41,484 nt of DNA from JAGNZR01 sp051648485. Its GTDB lineage: Bacteria; Fusobacteriota; Fusobacteriia; Fusobacteriales; Fusobacteriaceae. How positions within the stretch are numbered: position 1 is the stretch's first letter; each line of letters starts with the position of its first letter. This document shows, piece by piece, positions 1 to 8,124 of the stretch. The notes below the pieces were generated by a model. It had not been told where the DNA came from, made no database searches, and saw nothing but the letters and a program-made list of their open reading frames with translations. Made by a program: the position numbers and the translations under genes. The stretch spans positions 1-41,484 of the forward strand of contig JBOFFH010000030.1 of NCBI GenBank assembly GCA_051648485.1, given 5' to 3'.

Positions 1-37
1 TTCCTGGTTTTACATCACTTCTATTTTTTCCGTTCAT
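1..37 (-). CDS. ywbE: YwbE-like protein, 5' end only
   Basis: Only the first 12 codons lie in the window, reading MNGKNRSDVKPG from an ATG at 37. They are preceded by AGGAG with good spacing just after the stop of the neighbouring beta-barrel gene, so the two may be co-transcribed. The start MNGxNRxDxKPG matches the N-terminus I know for the YwbE family, a small (about 60-70 aa) conserved protein of unknown function. The rest is cut by the window edge. Seen: start codon, RBS and peptide. The family assignment rests on a short but characteristic peptide. Confidence 0.6.
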   Translation of the reverse strand, partial: MNGKNRSDVKPG

Positions 38-49
38 TGATTCAGCTCC

Positions 50-544
50 TTATAATTTATATCCAACTGTTAATGAAACTTGATTTAAAGTATCATATTT
101 TTTAGAATTTTCTATTTTAGTAATAGAGTAAAGAAGTTCGCCTTGTAAAAACAAAACATCAACTCCCACTCCCGCTCCGTAATAAAGAGTTGCTTTAGGA
201 TCTTCACCATTTAATTTTTCTTTTGAATAAATACTATTACCTACTTTACCAACTAGATAAGGTTTTATTCCTATTGGAATTATATTCCATTTAGCTAATC
301 CATAAACTGGAAGTGTGGCCATATCTAATCCTGAATTTCCTTTGTTGTATTGAATTCCCATTCCAACATCAAAAAGTAAAAGTGATTGAGTAATCTCTAC
401 TCCTACTGCTGGAGAATAATTTTTAAAAGTTTTTTCATTGGAATATTTTTTTCCATTAGTAATACCTCCTAATCTTAAATTTGTTTCCAATGCAAAAGAT
501 AAACTAGATGTAAATAACATAGTTGCTAATAATAATTTTTTCAT
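50..544 (-). CDS. small outer-membrane beta-barrel protein
   Basis: A 164-aa protein with a clear Sec signal peptide (residues 1-18, cleavage after SFA). The mature part shows alternating polar/hydrophobic strands (for example VGMGIQYNKG, LYYGAGVGVDVLF, LLYSITKIEN) and ends in the strand SLTVGYKL. This is the pattern of a small 8-stranded OmpA/OmpX-like barrel, so it should sit in the outer membrane. No enzymatic motif is visible and the precise family is not recognised. It has its own promoter (581-609). Length and composition resemble the many small porin-like proteins of Fusobacteria, but that comparison is from memory. Confidence 0.7.
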   Translation of the reverse strand: MKKLLLATMLFTSSLSFALETNLRLGGITNGKKYSNEKTFKNYSPAVGVEITQSLLLFDVGMGIQYNKGNSGLDMATLPVYGLAKWNIIPIGIKPYLVGKVGNSIYSKEKLNGEDPKATLYYGAGVGVDVLFLQGELLYSITKIENSKKYDTLNQVSLTVGYKL

Positions 545-580
545 AATTTCTCCCCTTTTTTTCTAAGCTTTATAAAACGA

Positions 581-609
581 TCAATACTCTTGTATTAATA
601 CTACGTCAA
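581..609 (-). promoter_or_regulatory. promoter of the beta-barrel gene, with a palindrome in the spacer
   Basis: On the minus strand TTGACG (609-604) and TATTGA (586-581) are separated by exactly 17 bp, about 40 bp upstream of the start codon. The spacer carries the perfect palindrome GTATTAATAC (592-601). A second perfect palindrome, TAACTTTAAAGTTA (613-626), lies just upstream of the -35. The spacing supports a sigma-70 promoter; the palindromes are candidate operators. Confidence 0.5.
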
Positions 610-810
610 AAATAACTTTAAAGTTAATAATTTTTATTTATTATTGAATGTTACGAATAATAATTACCTAATATTATACTTTTAATAATTATTTTAATAT
701 GTTGAATAATAAAACTGTATATAATGTTAATTATCTGCAACTCTATTATTTTGTTAATAATTATTTAAAGTAATTTTAAAACAAAAATGAATTTAATACT
801 CAACTTTTAA

Positions 811-1788
811 TCAACCTAAATTAGGAACTGGTATTTTATCTAATACTCTTTTTTCTAAAATTGATTTTGCATTTATATATATTTCTGTTACTCTTGTATC
901 TGAGTGACCTAAGAAATCTCTAATTTCTAAAATGTCTGCTCCATTAAGAGAAAGTTCAGTAGCTATAGCATGACGAATATTATGAGGACTTATGTTCTTG
1001 TCTATAATTTTCCCCATCTCTTGAATAAGAGAATAAAGCCCTCTATAAGAAATAGGAGTATTTTTTTCAAAAGAACTTGGAAAAACATATCTCTCATCCA
1101 TCTCTTCAGGTTTCACATCAAAAAGATTAATTATGTAATGTTTATATTTCGCTATTTTTTCTACCAAGTAATTATGCATAGGTTTGTATTGTTCTTTTCC
1201 ACTTTTAGTTTTTTCAAGTTTAATATAGTGTTCTCCATCTCTTTTTAAAAGATTCTTAAATTTCAAATTTAAAAGTTCACTACTACGCATTCCTGTATAA
1301 AAAAGAGTTTGCAAAATAAGTGTATTTCTGTAACTCTTATCTCCATAAACTGGATATTTCTCCAATATCTTTTTAATATCTTCATAAGAAAGTTTTAAAA
1401 TATTTTCCAAATCTCTACTAGTTTTAAAAAGTTGAATATGCCTAAATGGATTTTCATATCCATTTTTTTCCAACTCTTTATACAGGGATTTTAAAGATGA
1501 GATAATTTTATTAACAGACGTCTTTTTTAAATTTCTTTCCTTTATAAGATGAGCTAAATAATCATCTATATCATCTTTTTCAATTTCACTCATAAGTTTT
1601 ATAATTTCTTCTTGTTGAATTGGCCCTTCTCCATCATAAACATAATTAAGAAAATCTTTTAAATAAAAAAGATAATCTTTTATTGTTTTTTCACTTCTGT
1701 AAATATCAAAAATACTTTTCTTCTCTTCTTTGTTACGCTTTTTTTTTCTAGTAGTTAACCCAGTCTCGCCTCTTAACTCTATATCCAT
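811..1788 (-). CDS. tyrosine recombinase / integrase, XerC/D-like
   Basis: A 325-aa site-specific recombinase. The N-terminal core-binding (SAM-like) domain spans about residues 25-125 and the catalytic domain about 130-315. The active-site set is visible: Arg168 in TGMRSSELLNL, Lys195 in the beta-hairpin TKSGK, His269-x2-Arg272 (HNIRH), His295 in LGHSDT and the nucleophile Tyr304. Length and layout fit Xer-type recombinases that resolve chromosome dimers, and no phage or plasmid genes adjoin it, so a housekeeping role is likelier than a mobile-element integrase. The N-terminus is a little longer and more basic (RKKKRNKEEKK) than in typical XerC/D. ATG at 1788 follows GGGAGA. No dif site could be identified by eye. 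Confidence 0.85.
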   Translation of the reverse strand: MDIELRGETGLTTRKKKRNKEEKKSIFDIYRSEKTIKDYLFYLKDFLNYVYDGEGPIQQEEIIKLMSEIEKDDIDDYLAHLIKERNLKKTSVNKIISSLKSLYKELEKNGYENPFRHIQLFKTSRDLENILKLSYEDIKKILEKYPVYGDKSYRNTLILQTLFYTGMRSSELLNLKFKNLLKRDGEHYIKLEKTKSGKEQYKPMHNYLVEKIAKYKHYIINLFDVKPEEMDERYVFPSSFEKNTPISYRGLYSLIQEMGKIIDKNISPHNIRHAIATELSLNGADILEIRDFLGHSDTRVTEIYINAKSILEKRVLDKIPVPNLG

Positions 1789-1880
1789 AATTCTCCCAAC
1801 TTAAATAACATTCTGTCGTTATTAAATTATTTTAAATAATTTTTATTTCATTAGTTTATTAATAATGACTTTAAAACGAT

Positions 1881-2561
1881 TTAAATTATATCTTCGACGT
1901 TTAACTCAACAACTTCTCCAAGCTCTAAATTTCCTAAATTTAAATTTCCAAACTTGATTCTTTTCAGATAAACAACTTCATTTTCAACACTATGCATCAT
2001 TTTTTTGACTTGATGAAATTTACCTTCTTGAATATTTAAATAAATCTCTTTATCACTTAATTTTTCAGCTTTAGCAGGTTTAGTAATATATCCTCCGATA
2101 TCTACTCCCTCTTCCAATTTATTTAAAGCTTCTTTAGATATTTTTTCTTTTAACTGAACATAATAAATTTTATCCACATGTTTTTTAGGTGAAACTAATT
2201 CATGAGCTAATTTACCATTGTTTGTAAAAAGTAAAAGTCCAACTGTATCTTTATCTAATCTTCCTACTGGAAATAAATCTTTTTTATTTACCCAAGCTGG
2301 AAGTAAATCCATAACAGTAGGATCTCTACGATCTTCAACCGCTGTAACATATCCAGCTTTTTTATTCAACATATAATAACGAAATTCCTTATACTCCAAA
2401 GTTGATCCTAAATATTCAATTTTATCATTTTCTGGATTTACATTTAATGTTACTGCTTTGGCAGGTGCACCATTTAAAAAAATCTGTTTTTTACTTACTA
2501 ATTCCTTAACATCTCTTCTACTTCCAACACCACATTCTACTAAAAATTTATCTAATCTCAA
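1881..2561 (-). CDS. rsuA: 16S rRNA pseudouridine synthase, RsuA family
   Basis: A 226-aa protein with an N-terminal S4 RNA-binding domain (about residues 1-45, MRLDKFLVECGVGSRR) followed by an RsuA/RluB/E/F-type catalytic domain. The motif GRLDKDTVGLLLFTNNG gives the catalytic Asp103, and the C-terminal EGKFHQVKKMM segment is also typical. RsuA isomerises a uridine of 16S rRNA (U516 in E. coli). Family membership is clear, but the exact target cannot be proved from sequence because RluB/RluE/RluF are relatives. The start is a TTG at 2561 with AAAGGAG upstream. It follows the photolyase gene on the same strand with a 43-bp gap, so read-through is plausible. Confidence 0.85.
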   Translation of the reverse strand: MRLDKFLVECGVGSRRDVKELVSKKQIFLNGAPAKAVTLNVNPENDKIEYLGSTLEYKEFRYYMLNKKAGYVTAVEDRRDPTVMDLLPAWVNKKDLFPVGRLDKDTVGLLLFTNNGKLAHELVSPKKHVDKIYYVQLKEKISKEALNKLEEGVDIGGYITKPAKAEKLSDKEIYLNIQEGKFHQVKKMMHSVENEVVYLKRIKFGNLNLGNLELGEVVELNVEDII

Positions 2562-2604
2562 AATAATTCTCCTTTATACAATTTATTTTTTTCTATAATT
2601 TTTA

Positions 2605-3987
2605 TTATAACATCTTTAATTTGCTTTTTCTTATAATACCTGTTTCATTCATATATCTTACTTTTCCAAAGATTTCTCTTTCACCCCAAGGACGGTCGTG
2701 TTTTCCAAAGCACCAAGCCACTCCAGTAAAAGAATTTGGGTCTCGTCCATCTAAAAAATATCTATTGTTCAAATAAATGGCTGTATTGAAAGCTGTTTCT
2801 GCATTCTCACTCCACTCTAATATTTTTTTCCCCCAATACATTCTCATATATGAATTCATTGTTCCCTTGGTCACAAGTTCTTTTTGCACGTCATTCCAAT
2901 AGTCATCATGTGTTTTCCAATTTTCTAAATCTTTTAAATTATAAATATATTTTCTTGTATCAGCTTCATGATCTTCCAATGTTTTATAAACCCAATCATG
3001 CAGTATCTTATTGAAATCATTATAATTTTTATTGAAATAACAGAAATTAAAAGCTAATTCTCTTCTTACAATAAACTCTTCTAAAAAACCTTCTAAAGAT
3101 TCTTTTTCTTCCACACTCTTGAACTTATCCACCAACTCGTTGATTTTTTGAAAGATATAAACAGGTGATATTTGCCCATAATGAAGATAAGGGCTAAGCC
3201 CAGAATGCACATTTTCAAAAGGGTGATTAGAAAAAGCTGAATAAAGATGGAGCTTCTTTTTTATGAAAACATCCAAAAGATTTTTAGCCTCAGATTCTCC
3301 AGGAATAATTTCTAAAGGGTAGTAGTTATCATCTTCTATAGAGTTTATAAAATTTTTATACATATTTGAATTTTCTAAATCAAACTCTTCTAATTTTTTT
3401 TTTCTATAATTTTTATTATAACTACTTAAAATGTGGTTTTTTTCTAAAAACTCATCTCTAGGATCTTTTACAAATTTGCTTATTTTACTTTGAATTTTTT
3501 TTCTAATAGTATAAGCTCCATACTCTTCATGATCACTAGCTTCTTCTACAGGAACAACCAAATTACTTTCTATCTCTACAAAATTAGTATGAGCTTTCAT
3601 TTTTACATTTTGATTGAGTTCGATATTGTAATTTAAATATCCTTTATCCGTTACCATTAGAACTGCATTTTTAGATAACTCAACGGCTATATCTTCAGGA
3701 TTTCCAAGAAAAATAGAGTAGTCCAAATTTATATTTTTTAAAGATTTTTTAAAATCTTTAAGGCCTCCAAGAAAAAATTCATAAGCTCTTTTTCTTGCAT
3801 CTGGATAATTTGAATTTAAAATAGAAAAAATAAAAATAGGTTTATTATACTTTTCACACATCTCTTTAGCATATTCTAAAGTGTGATTATATTCTATTCT
3901 TGGAGAACTTTGAACCCAGTAAGCTATATAATCTCCCCCTGTATTGGGAGGTATTTCTGATTTTCTTATTCTTTCTCTATCTACCAT
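2605..3987 (-). CDS. phr: class II CPD photolyase
   Basis: A 460-aa flavoprotein that repairs cyclobutane pyrimidine dimers using light. The N-terminal Rossmann-like photolyase domain (about residues 18-150) begins with YWVQSSPR, the class II counterpart of the usual YWMQRSQR region. The C-terminal FAD/DNA domain (about 230-450) contains LSPYLHYGQISP and the class II hallmark around 410-445: NNRYFLDGRDPNSF, then WCFGKHDRPWGER and FGKVRYMN. The length fits the family. ATG at 3987 has AGGAG at good spacing. It is transcribed divergently from the unknown gene at 4095, and both starts face a shared palindromic promoter. A photolyase in an anaerobe implies occasional light exposure, which is inference. 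Confidence 0.93.
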   Translation of the reverse strand: MVDRERIRKSEIPPNTGGDYIAYWVQSSPRIEYNHTLEYAKEMCEKYNKPIFIFSILNSNYPDARKRAYEFFLGGLKDFKKSLKNINLDYSIFLGNPEDIAVELSKNAVLMVTDKGYLNYNIELNQNVKMKAHTNFVEIESNLVVPVEEASDHEEYGAYTIRKKIQSKISKFVKDPRDEFLEKNHILSSYNKNYRKKKLEEFDLENSNMYKNFINSIEDDNYYPLEIIPGESEAKNLLDVFIKKKLHLYSAFSNHPFENVHSGLSPYLHYGQISPVYIFQKINELVDKFKSVEEKESLEGFLEEFIVRRELAFNFCYFNKNYNDFNKILHDWVYKTLEDHEADTRKYIYNLKDLENWKTHDDYWNDVQKELVTKGTMNSYMRMYWGKKILEWSENAETAFNTAIYLNNRYFLDGRDPNSFTGVAWCFGKHDRPWGEREIFGKVRYMNETGIIRKSKLKML

Positions 3988-4037
3988 ATGACTCCTTTTA
4001 ATTGAAATATCAAATAAAAAAATAAATATATATTGTT

Positions 4038-4063
4038 ATTATACCATAAATTTATGATATAAT
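4038..4063. promoter_or_regulatory. palindromic divergent promoter: two back-to-back extended -10 elements
   Basis: The 26-bp segment 4038-4063 is an inverted repeat in which 12 of 13 base pairs match. Its right half carries TGATATAAT (4055-4063) reading right toward the gene at 4095. Its left half carries TGGTATAAT (4046-4038) reading left toward the photolyase. Both are extended -10 elements (TGnTATAAT), with only 8 bp between them and no good -35 box on either side. Two polymerases cannot bind both at once, so the two genes should compete or be switched together. Confidence 0.7.
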
Positions 4064-4094
4064 GATGTAGAAATTAATTTGATGAGGTGCTTAA

Positions 4095-4649
4095 ATGGTA
4101 GATTTTAAACTTATAGATCAATATATTGAAATTATAGAAAACAATTCTGTTCCAGAAGGAAAAACTTTTAATCAATTTGCAGTAGATTTTTTTAAACTTA
4201 CTCAAACTGTTCCACTTTCTAAATATCTTAGAAAAATAGACAAAACAACTAAACTTCCTAAAATAATGAACACTAAAAAGGCAGGAGAAGTTATTTCAAC
4301 AAGTGAAAAAGACGATGAAGTTAAAAGTTTTTTAAAAAGAAAAGGTTACAAAGAAACTCCACAACTAAATTATAAAAGTGTTATGCTTCTAAGAAAAGTT
4401 GAACCTATTTTGAATTGGAATAAAATTTTTCAATTTTTCGATGGAAAAGGATCAATTCAAGAAATAAATAGTTCATCAAAACCTAAACTTTTACCTATAG
4501 AAATATTAAAATTAGAAGAATATGTAAAGACTGAATTAAAACTCAATGAGCAAGATTTTAACTGGCTTTTGAATAAAATGAATAAGATTTCTCAAGATAA
4601 AACTTTAGAAAAATCATTAAAAAAATTGATAAACAATCATTTTAATTAA
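4095..4649 (+). CDS. conserved-looking protein of unknown function
   Basis: A 184-aa soluble, lysine-rich protein with no signal peptide or membrane segment, which I do not recognise. It looks mostly helical. A middle segment (about 70-125: DEVKSFLKRKGYKETPQ, YKSVMLLRKVEPILNW) is followed by an acidic/basic C-terminal helical region (about 138-184, ILKLEEYVKTELKLN onward). No catalytic motif or metal-binding Cys/His cluster is visible. ATG at 4095 follows GAGG. The gene shares a palindromic promoter with the photolyase and is closed by a strong terminator at 4724-4757. The shared promoter hints at a link to DNA damage or light, but that is guilt by association only. Confidence 0.6.
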   Translation: MVDFKLIDQYIEIIENNSVPEGKTFNQFAVDFFKLTQTVPLSKYLRKIDKTTKLPKIMNTKKAGEVISTSEKDDEVKSFLKRKGYKETPQLNYKSVMLLRKVEPILNWNKIFQFFDGKGSIQEINSSSKPKLLPIEILKLEEYVKTELKLNEQDFNWLLNKMNKISQDKTLEKSLKKLINNHFN

Positions 4650-4723
4650 CTTTTAAATTAAAAAAAGAGTTATAATTATAATTATAGAAAATTAAAATGA
4701 TGTAGCTATTTATTTTAATCCAT

Positions 4724-4757
4724 AAAAAGAGAGATACCTTGCGATATCTCTCTTTTT
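4724..4757. terminator. bidirectional intrinsic terminator
   Basis: Perfect 13-bp stem (4724-4736 with 4745-4757, core AGAGAGATA/TATCTCTCT) and an 8-nt loop, with A-tract on the left and T-tract on the right. It separates the convergent genes 4095-4649 (+) and 4770-4994 (-) and can end both transcripts. Confidence 0.9.
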
Positions 4758-4769
4758 TTAAGAAAAATT

Positions 4770-4994
4770 CTATTCCATATCTAGTTTAGCTTTTTTCATT
4801 TTAATTTTAAAATTCTCTAATCTTTTTTTGCTTAATTCTTCTTTTCTTTTCAAGTTAACCTCTACTTCAGAAATTCCATACTCTAGTCTATATTTCTTAT
4901 GGCTCGCCAATAAGTTTTCATGGTTTTTCTGATAATTTAAAAATTCTCTCTCCGCATTTTTAAAAACTTGAAGTTTTGTTAATTTTGCTTTCAT
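4770..4994 (-). CDS. small charged helical protein, unknown
   Basis: A 74-aa protein very rich in Lys and Glu (for example LKRKEELSKKRLENFKIKMKK), probably one or two long helices or a coiled coil. It has no signal peptide, membrane segment or cysteine. A longer reading from a TTG at 5006 is possible, but GGAGGT at 4998-5003 lies inside that extension and is ideally placed for the ATG at 4994, so I use the shorter start. It lies downstream of the PPK2 gene on the same strand (61-bp gap) and reads into the shared terminator. The function is not recognised. Good RBS and clean termination argue that it is a real gene. Confidence 0.6.
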   Translation of the reverse strand: MKAKLTKLQVFKNAEREFLNYQKNHENLLASHKKYRLEYGISEVEVNLKRKEELSKKRLENFKIKMKKAKLDME

Positions 4995-5055
4995 ATTTAC
5001 CTCCAAAAATCAAATATCCAGCTTATATTTTATCATACTTTTTTAATTAATGCTT

Positions 5056-6528
5056 TTATTTTTTTATGTTTAGCTTTTTATTTTCTATTTCTAATCTTTT
5101 TTCAATAGCTTTTACCACTGCATCCAAAGCAAAAACTCTTGCATAGTATTTATCATTACCTGGAATAACACTCCAAGGAGCATAAGGTTCAGAAGTTCTT
5201 GCAATCATTTCTTCTACAGCCACTTTGTATTGATCCCATTTTTCACGGTTTCTCCAATCCTCTTCTGTTATTTTCCAATTTTTATTAGGTGTATCTTTTC
5301 TTTCGTTGAATCTTTTTAGTTGTTCTTCAGGGGAAATATGTAACCAAAATTTAATTATGATAGCTTTATCATCAACCCATTGTTTCTCCATATCATTGAT
5401 CTCTTTATAAGCTCTTTTCCATTCATATTTAGATGCAAATCCTTCGACTCTCTCTACCAAAACTCTTCCATACCAAGTTCTGTCAAAAATCGTAATGTGC
5501 CCTGCCTTAGGGAGAGATTTCCAAAATCTCCAAAGGTAATGTTTGATTCTTTCGTAGTCGTTGGGAGCAGCTACTGGAATAACATCATAACCTCTTGGAT
5601 CCATTCTTTCAACCAATCTTCTGATGTTTCCACCTTTGCCTCCTGCATCCCACCCTTCATAGGCTATTACTACAGGTATTTTTCTTATATATAGTTCGTG
5701 GTGAAGCTCGAAAATTCTATTTTGAAGTTTTGTTATTTTCTTAGTATATTCATCTTTAGTTAAAGATTTATTTAAATCTATTTTATCTAAAGAACGAGGC
5801 TTTCTATAGGGTAGAGAAAGGTCTTCTGGCTCATTCAATTTTTCTTCCAGTCTAACTTCCAAAGTTTCAACAACTGTTCTATATATCTCAGCTCTGGCAC
5901 CTCTTAAGTCATCTCCACAAACTAAATTCCATTCACTGTTACTATTATTGGTTTGAGTTATCACATTTTCCCAATCTTTTAAAATATTCTTATAGTTTTT
6001 ATTTTTTTCCCAATCTTCTTTAGAAACTTTCCAAGCTGTGGCTTTATCTGATTCTGCTTCTAAATATCTATTTTTTTGTTCTTTTTTACTGATAAACATA
6101 AAGAATTTTATAATTATCATTCCGCTTTCTAAAAGTGTTTTTTCAGTTTCATTTATTTCATTACATCTTCTAGTCAATTCTTCTTTTTTATTAAAAGCAC
6201 AGTAATACCAAGAACGATCAAAAATATTGAATTCACCTTTTCCAGGAAGATTTTCCCAATACTTTTTAAAAGTAACTCCTTCACTCTCACAAGGATAGTC
6301 ATTGCTCACTACTTTATATCCTCTAGGATCAAGTGAAAGTAAAAGTTCGTTGATACCAGCACCTTTTCCAGAAGCTTCAAGCCCTTCAAATATAATTAAA
6401 ATTGGAACTTTTTTTTCTTTAGCTTTTCTTTGAAGTTCTCCTAACTTTTCTTTTAAAGGGTCTACTATCTCTTTATACTGCTTTTTTTTAAGTTTTAAAC
6501 AATCTTTTTGTTCAAATATTCCAAACAT
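5056..6528 (-). CDS. pap: polyphosphate:AMP phosphotransferase, two PPK2 domains
   Basis: A 490-aa fusion of two PPK2 domains, the architecture of class II PPK2 (PAP), which makes ADP from AMP using polyphosphate. Domain 1 has Walker A EGLEASGKGAG (about residues 48-58) and the lid/Walker B region NIFDRSWYY. Domain 2 has EGWDAGGKGGN (about 291-301), MDPRGYDV and TIFDRTWYGR. Domain 2 keeps the standard PPK2 residues, while domain 1 is more divergent, as is usual in tandem PAPs, where the C-terminal half is catalytic. The ATG at 6528 is preferred to an upstream start at 6543 because GAGGAGG directly precedes it. It is probably cytoplasmic and serves nucleotide recovery and polyphosphate use. 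Confidence 0.9.
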   Translation of the reverse strand: MFGIFEQKDCLKLKKKQYKEIVDPLKEKLGELQRKAKEKKVPILIIFEGLEASGKGAGINELLLSLDPRGYKVVSNDYPCESEGVTFKKYWENLPGKGEFNIFDRSWYYCAFNKKEELTRRCNEINETEKTLLESGMIIIKFFMFISKKEQKNRYLEAESDKATAWKVSKEDWEKNKNYKNILKDWENVITQTNNSNSEWNLVCGDDLRGARAEIYRTVVETLEVRLEEKLNEPEDLSLPYRKPRSLDKIDLNKSLTKDEYTKKITKLQNRIFELHHELYIRKIPVVIAYEGWDAGGKGGNIRRLVERMDPRGYDVIPVAAPNDYERIKHYLWRFWKSLPKAGHITIFDRTWYGRVLVERVEGFASKYEWKRAYKEINDMEKQWVDDKAIIIKFWLHISPEEQLKRFNERKDTPNKNWKITEEDWRNREKWDQYKVAVEEMIARTSEPYAPWSVIPGNDKYYARVFALDAVVKAIEKRLEIENKKLNIKK

Positions 6529-6602
6529 AAAAAGCCTCCTCACTAAGTTTATATAATATTATACTCTTAAAAGATAAGGTTTCATTTTTATTAAGTAAAT
6601 AT

Positions 6603-6629
6603 AAAAAAAAAGGAGATTTATCTCCTTTT
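6603..6629 (-). terminator. terminator of the queL-yhhQ operon
   Basis: A 9-bp stem AAAAGGAGA/TCTCCTTTT (6608-6616 with 6621-6629), loop TTTA. On the minus strand it is followed by a long U-tract (6611 down to 6603). It begins at the last base of the transporter stop codon. Confidence 0.85.
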
Positions 6630-7357
6630 CACACTGCAACAGTTTCGACTTCGACTGTAACCTCTTTTATTTTATTGTTTCTTTTTAAGTGATTGGCCAA
6701 ATACACAAAAGGTGTATCCAAAGATGCCACTAAGAATTTCATAAAGTAAGTAGTCCAAAATATTACCACTAATTCTTCAGATGGGATAACACCCCAGAAA
6801 GCTATACCTGTAAATATAAAGTTATCTATAAGTTGACTCACCATTGTACTCAAATTATTTCTTATCCAGATATGTTTAGTGGCTGGAAACTTGTTTTTCC
6901 AAAATCTATAAGCCTTAACATCATGTAACTGAGAAATTCCATAAGCTACCAGACCAGCAAACATGATTCTAGGCATAAATCCAAAAATTAAATTCATACT
7001 TTGGTGGTTAGATACAGCTTCATTGAATCCGCTAGGAGCAAAATTTATAGCCAGTTGCATAAGTAAAGTTGTTACTATCATAGTAAAAAAACCTATTTTA
7101 ATAGCTGTTTTGGCTTCTTTCTCACCATAGTTTTCTGAAAGAATATCTGTAACTAAAAATCCACCTGCATACATAATATTTCCTAAAGTAGTTCCAAAAC
7201 CAAAAACATCTACAAAAAGTACAACTTGTAAATTAGCCAAAATAGTAGAGATAGGTACCCAAATATAAAGCCCTATTTTCCCAAATTTTTTATAAGCAAA
7301 CATAATACTTAAAAAGTTAAACAACAACATAATTATCCATAAAATTTCATTTTTCAT
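6629..7357 (-). CDS. yhhQ: queuosine precursor transporter, YhhQ/VUT family
   Basis: A 242-aa integral membrane protein with about six hydrophobic segments, matching the YhhQ (DUF165) family. E. coli YhhQ is known to import preQ0/preQ1, and homologues in some pathogens import queuine. Family-like segments include GGFLVTDILSENYG, AYGISQLHDVKAYRFWK and IRNNLSTMVSQLIDNFIF. The ATG at 7357 is chosen because AGGAG precedes it; an upstream in-frame start would add 14 residues lacking an RBS. It follows the radical SAM gene after 31 bp, and both lie behind a preQ1 riboswitch, so preQ1-dependent control is predicted. The exact substrate (preQ0, preQ1 or queuine) cannot be read from sequence. Confidence 0.9.
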   Translation of the reverse strand: MKNEILWIIMLLFNFLSIMFAYKKFGKIGLYIWVPISTILANLQVVLFVDVFGFGTTLGNIMYAGGFLVTDILSENYGEKEAKTAIKIGFFTMIVTTLLMQLAINFAPSGFNEAVSNHQSMNLIFGFMPRIMFAGLVAYGISQLHDVKAYRFWKNKFPATKHIWIRNNLSTMVSQLIDNFIFTGIAFWGVIPSEELVVIFWTTYFMKFLVASLDTPFVYLANHLKRNNKIKEVTVEVETVAV

Positions 7358-7388
7358 TTTTTTCTCCTCTAATTTTAATAATATTAAA

Positions 7389-8093
7389 TTATTGTTCAAA
7401 AACTCCTAAATCTTTATTATCTATCAATAGCTCTATTCTAGGATTATTGACTAAATCACTATAATTTTTCAAAAACCATTTTGCCAGTTCTTCATCTCTT
7501 TTTACCACAGTTCCATTATCTATAAAGATATTGATAGTGATGCTTTTAAAATATTTAAGGCCCAGTTCGATATCTTTTTCTATCATCTCTTTAGTTTGTC
7601 CCACTGTACATATCATAAGACATACTGAATAAAGTTTTTCTCCTAAATTAACTAGTTCATCGTGTTCTAGATTAAAATTCTTATTGTAAACTCTTTTTCT
7701 AAAATCGTTATCAAAAGTTTCTAAACCCATTCTAAATCTTATCTCAACATTAGGAAAAAGAGTCTTTATCTCTTCTAATCTTTTGTGATATCCATAATAA
7801 ATTTCAAAATACAAAATTTTAATATTTTTTATTTTGACCAACTCTACTATTTTTTCCATAGTAGTTTTAGGTAGTTCAAATACAGAACCTGAATTTATAA
7901 CTTCTAAGGTTCCAAATTCCCCTGTAACTAAATCCAAAGTCTCAAAATTAACACTTTCCATTTCTTTTTCATCTAGTGAATTATCTTCTATATAGTTACA
8001 AAAACTACATTTCCCATAAGCACAAGGGTAGCTTTTTAAAAGAGTTACCTCTCTTTTGTTCATTATTTCTACTTTACTATATCTTATCCCCAT
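7389..8093 (-). CDS. queL: radical SAM protein, candidate queuine lyase QueL
   Basis: A 234-aa protein with an N-terminal cluster motif YPCAYGKCSFCNY (Cys24-x4-Cys29-x2-Cys32), typical of a radical SAM [4Fe-4S] site but with one more residue in the first gap than the canonical Cx3Cx2C. The rest has the radical SAM barrel feel: INSGSVFELP, FEIYYGYHKR, RFRMGLETFDNDFRKRV. It stands between a preQ1-I riboswitch and a YhhQ transporter. In gut Firmicutes such as Clostridioides difficile, a radical SAM subgroup (QueL) is known to release preQ1 from queuine. Context and size fit that role, so QueL is inferred. Alternatively it is another small radical SAM enzyme of the queuosine pathway. ATG at 8093 follows GAGAGGA. 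Confidence 0.65.
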   Translation of the reverse strand: MGIRYSKVEIMNKREVTLLKSYPCAYGKCSFCNYIEDNSLDEKEMESVNFETLDLVTGEFGTLEVINSGSVFELPKTTMEKIVELVKIKNIKILYFEIYYGYHKRLEEIKTLFPNVEIRFRMGLETFDNDFRKRVYNKNFNLEHDELVNLGEKLYSVCLMICTVGQTKEMIEKDIELGLKYFKSITINIFIDNGTVVKRDEELAKWFLKNYSDLVNNPRIELLIDNKDLGVFEQ

Positions 8094-8124
8094 AAAATTC
8101 CTCTCTTCTTTATATTTTTTTAAT

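Noticed and set aside
545..810. A/T-rich gap between the recombinase and beta-barrel genes as a dif or attachment site
   Set aside because: No 28-bp dif-like arms with a central region could be found by eye; apart from the promoter and palindromes nothing is supported.
970..1248. 92-aa plus-strand reading frame opposite the recombinase
   Set aside because: Composition (Phe/Ile-rich) is the mirror of the A/T-rich recombinase codons and no start signal is present.
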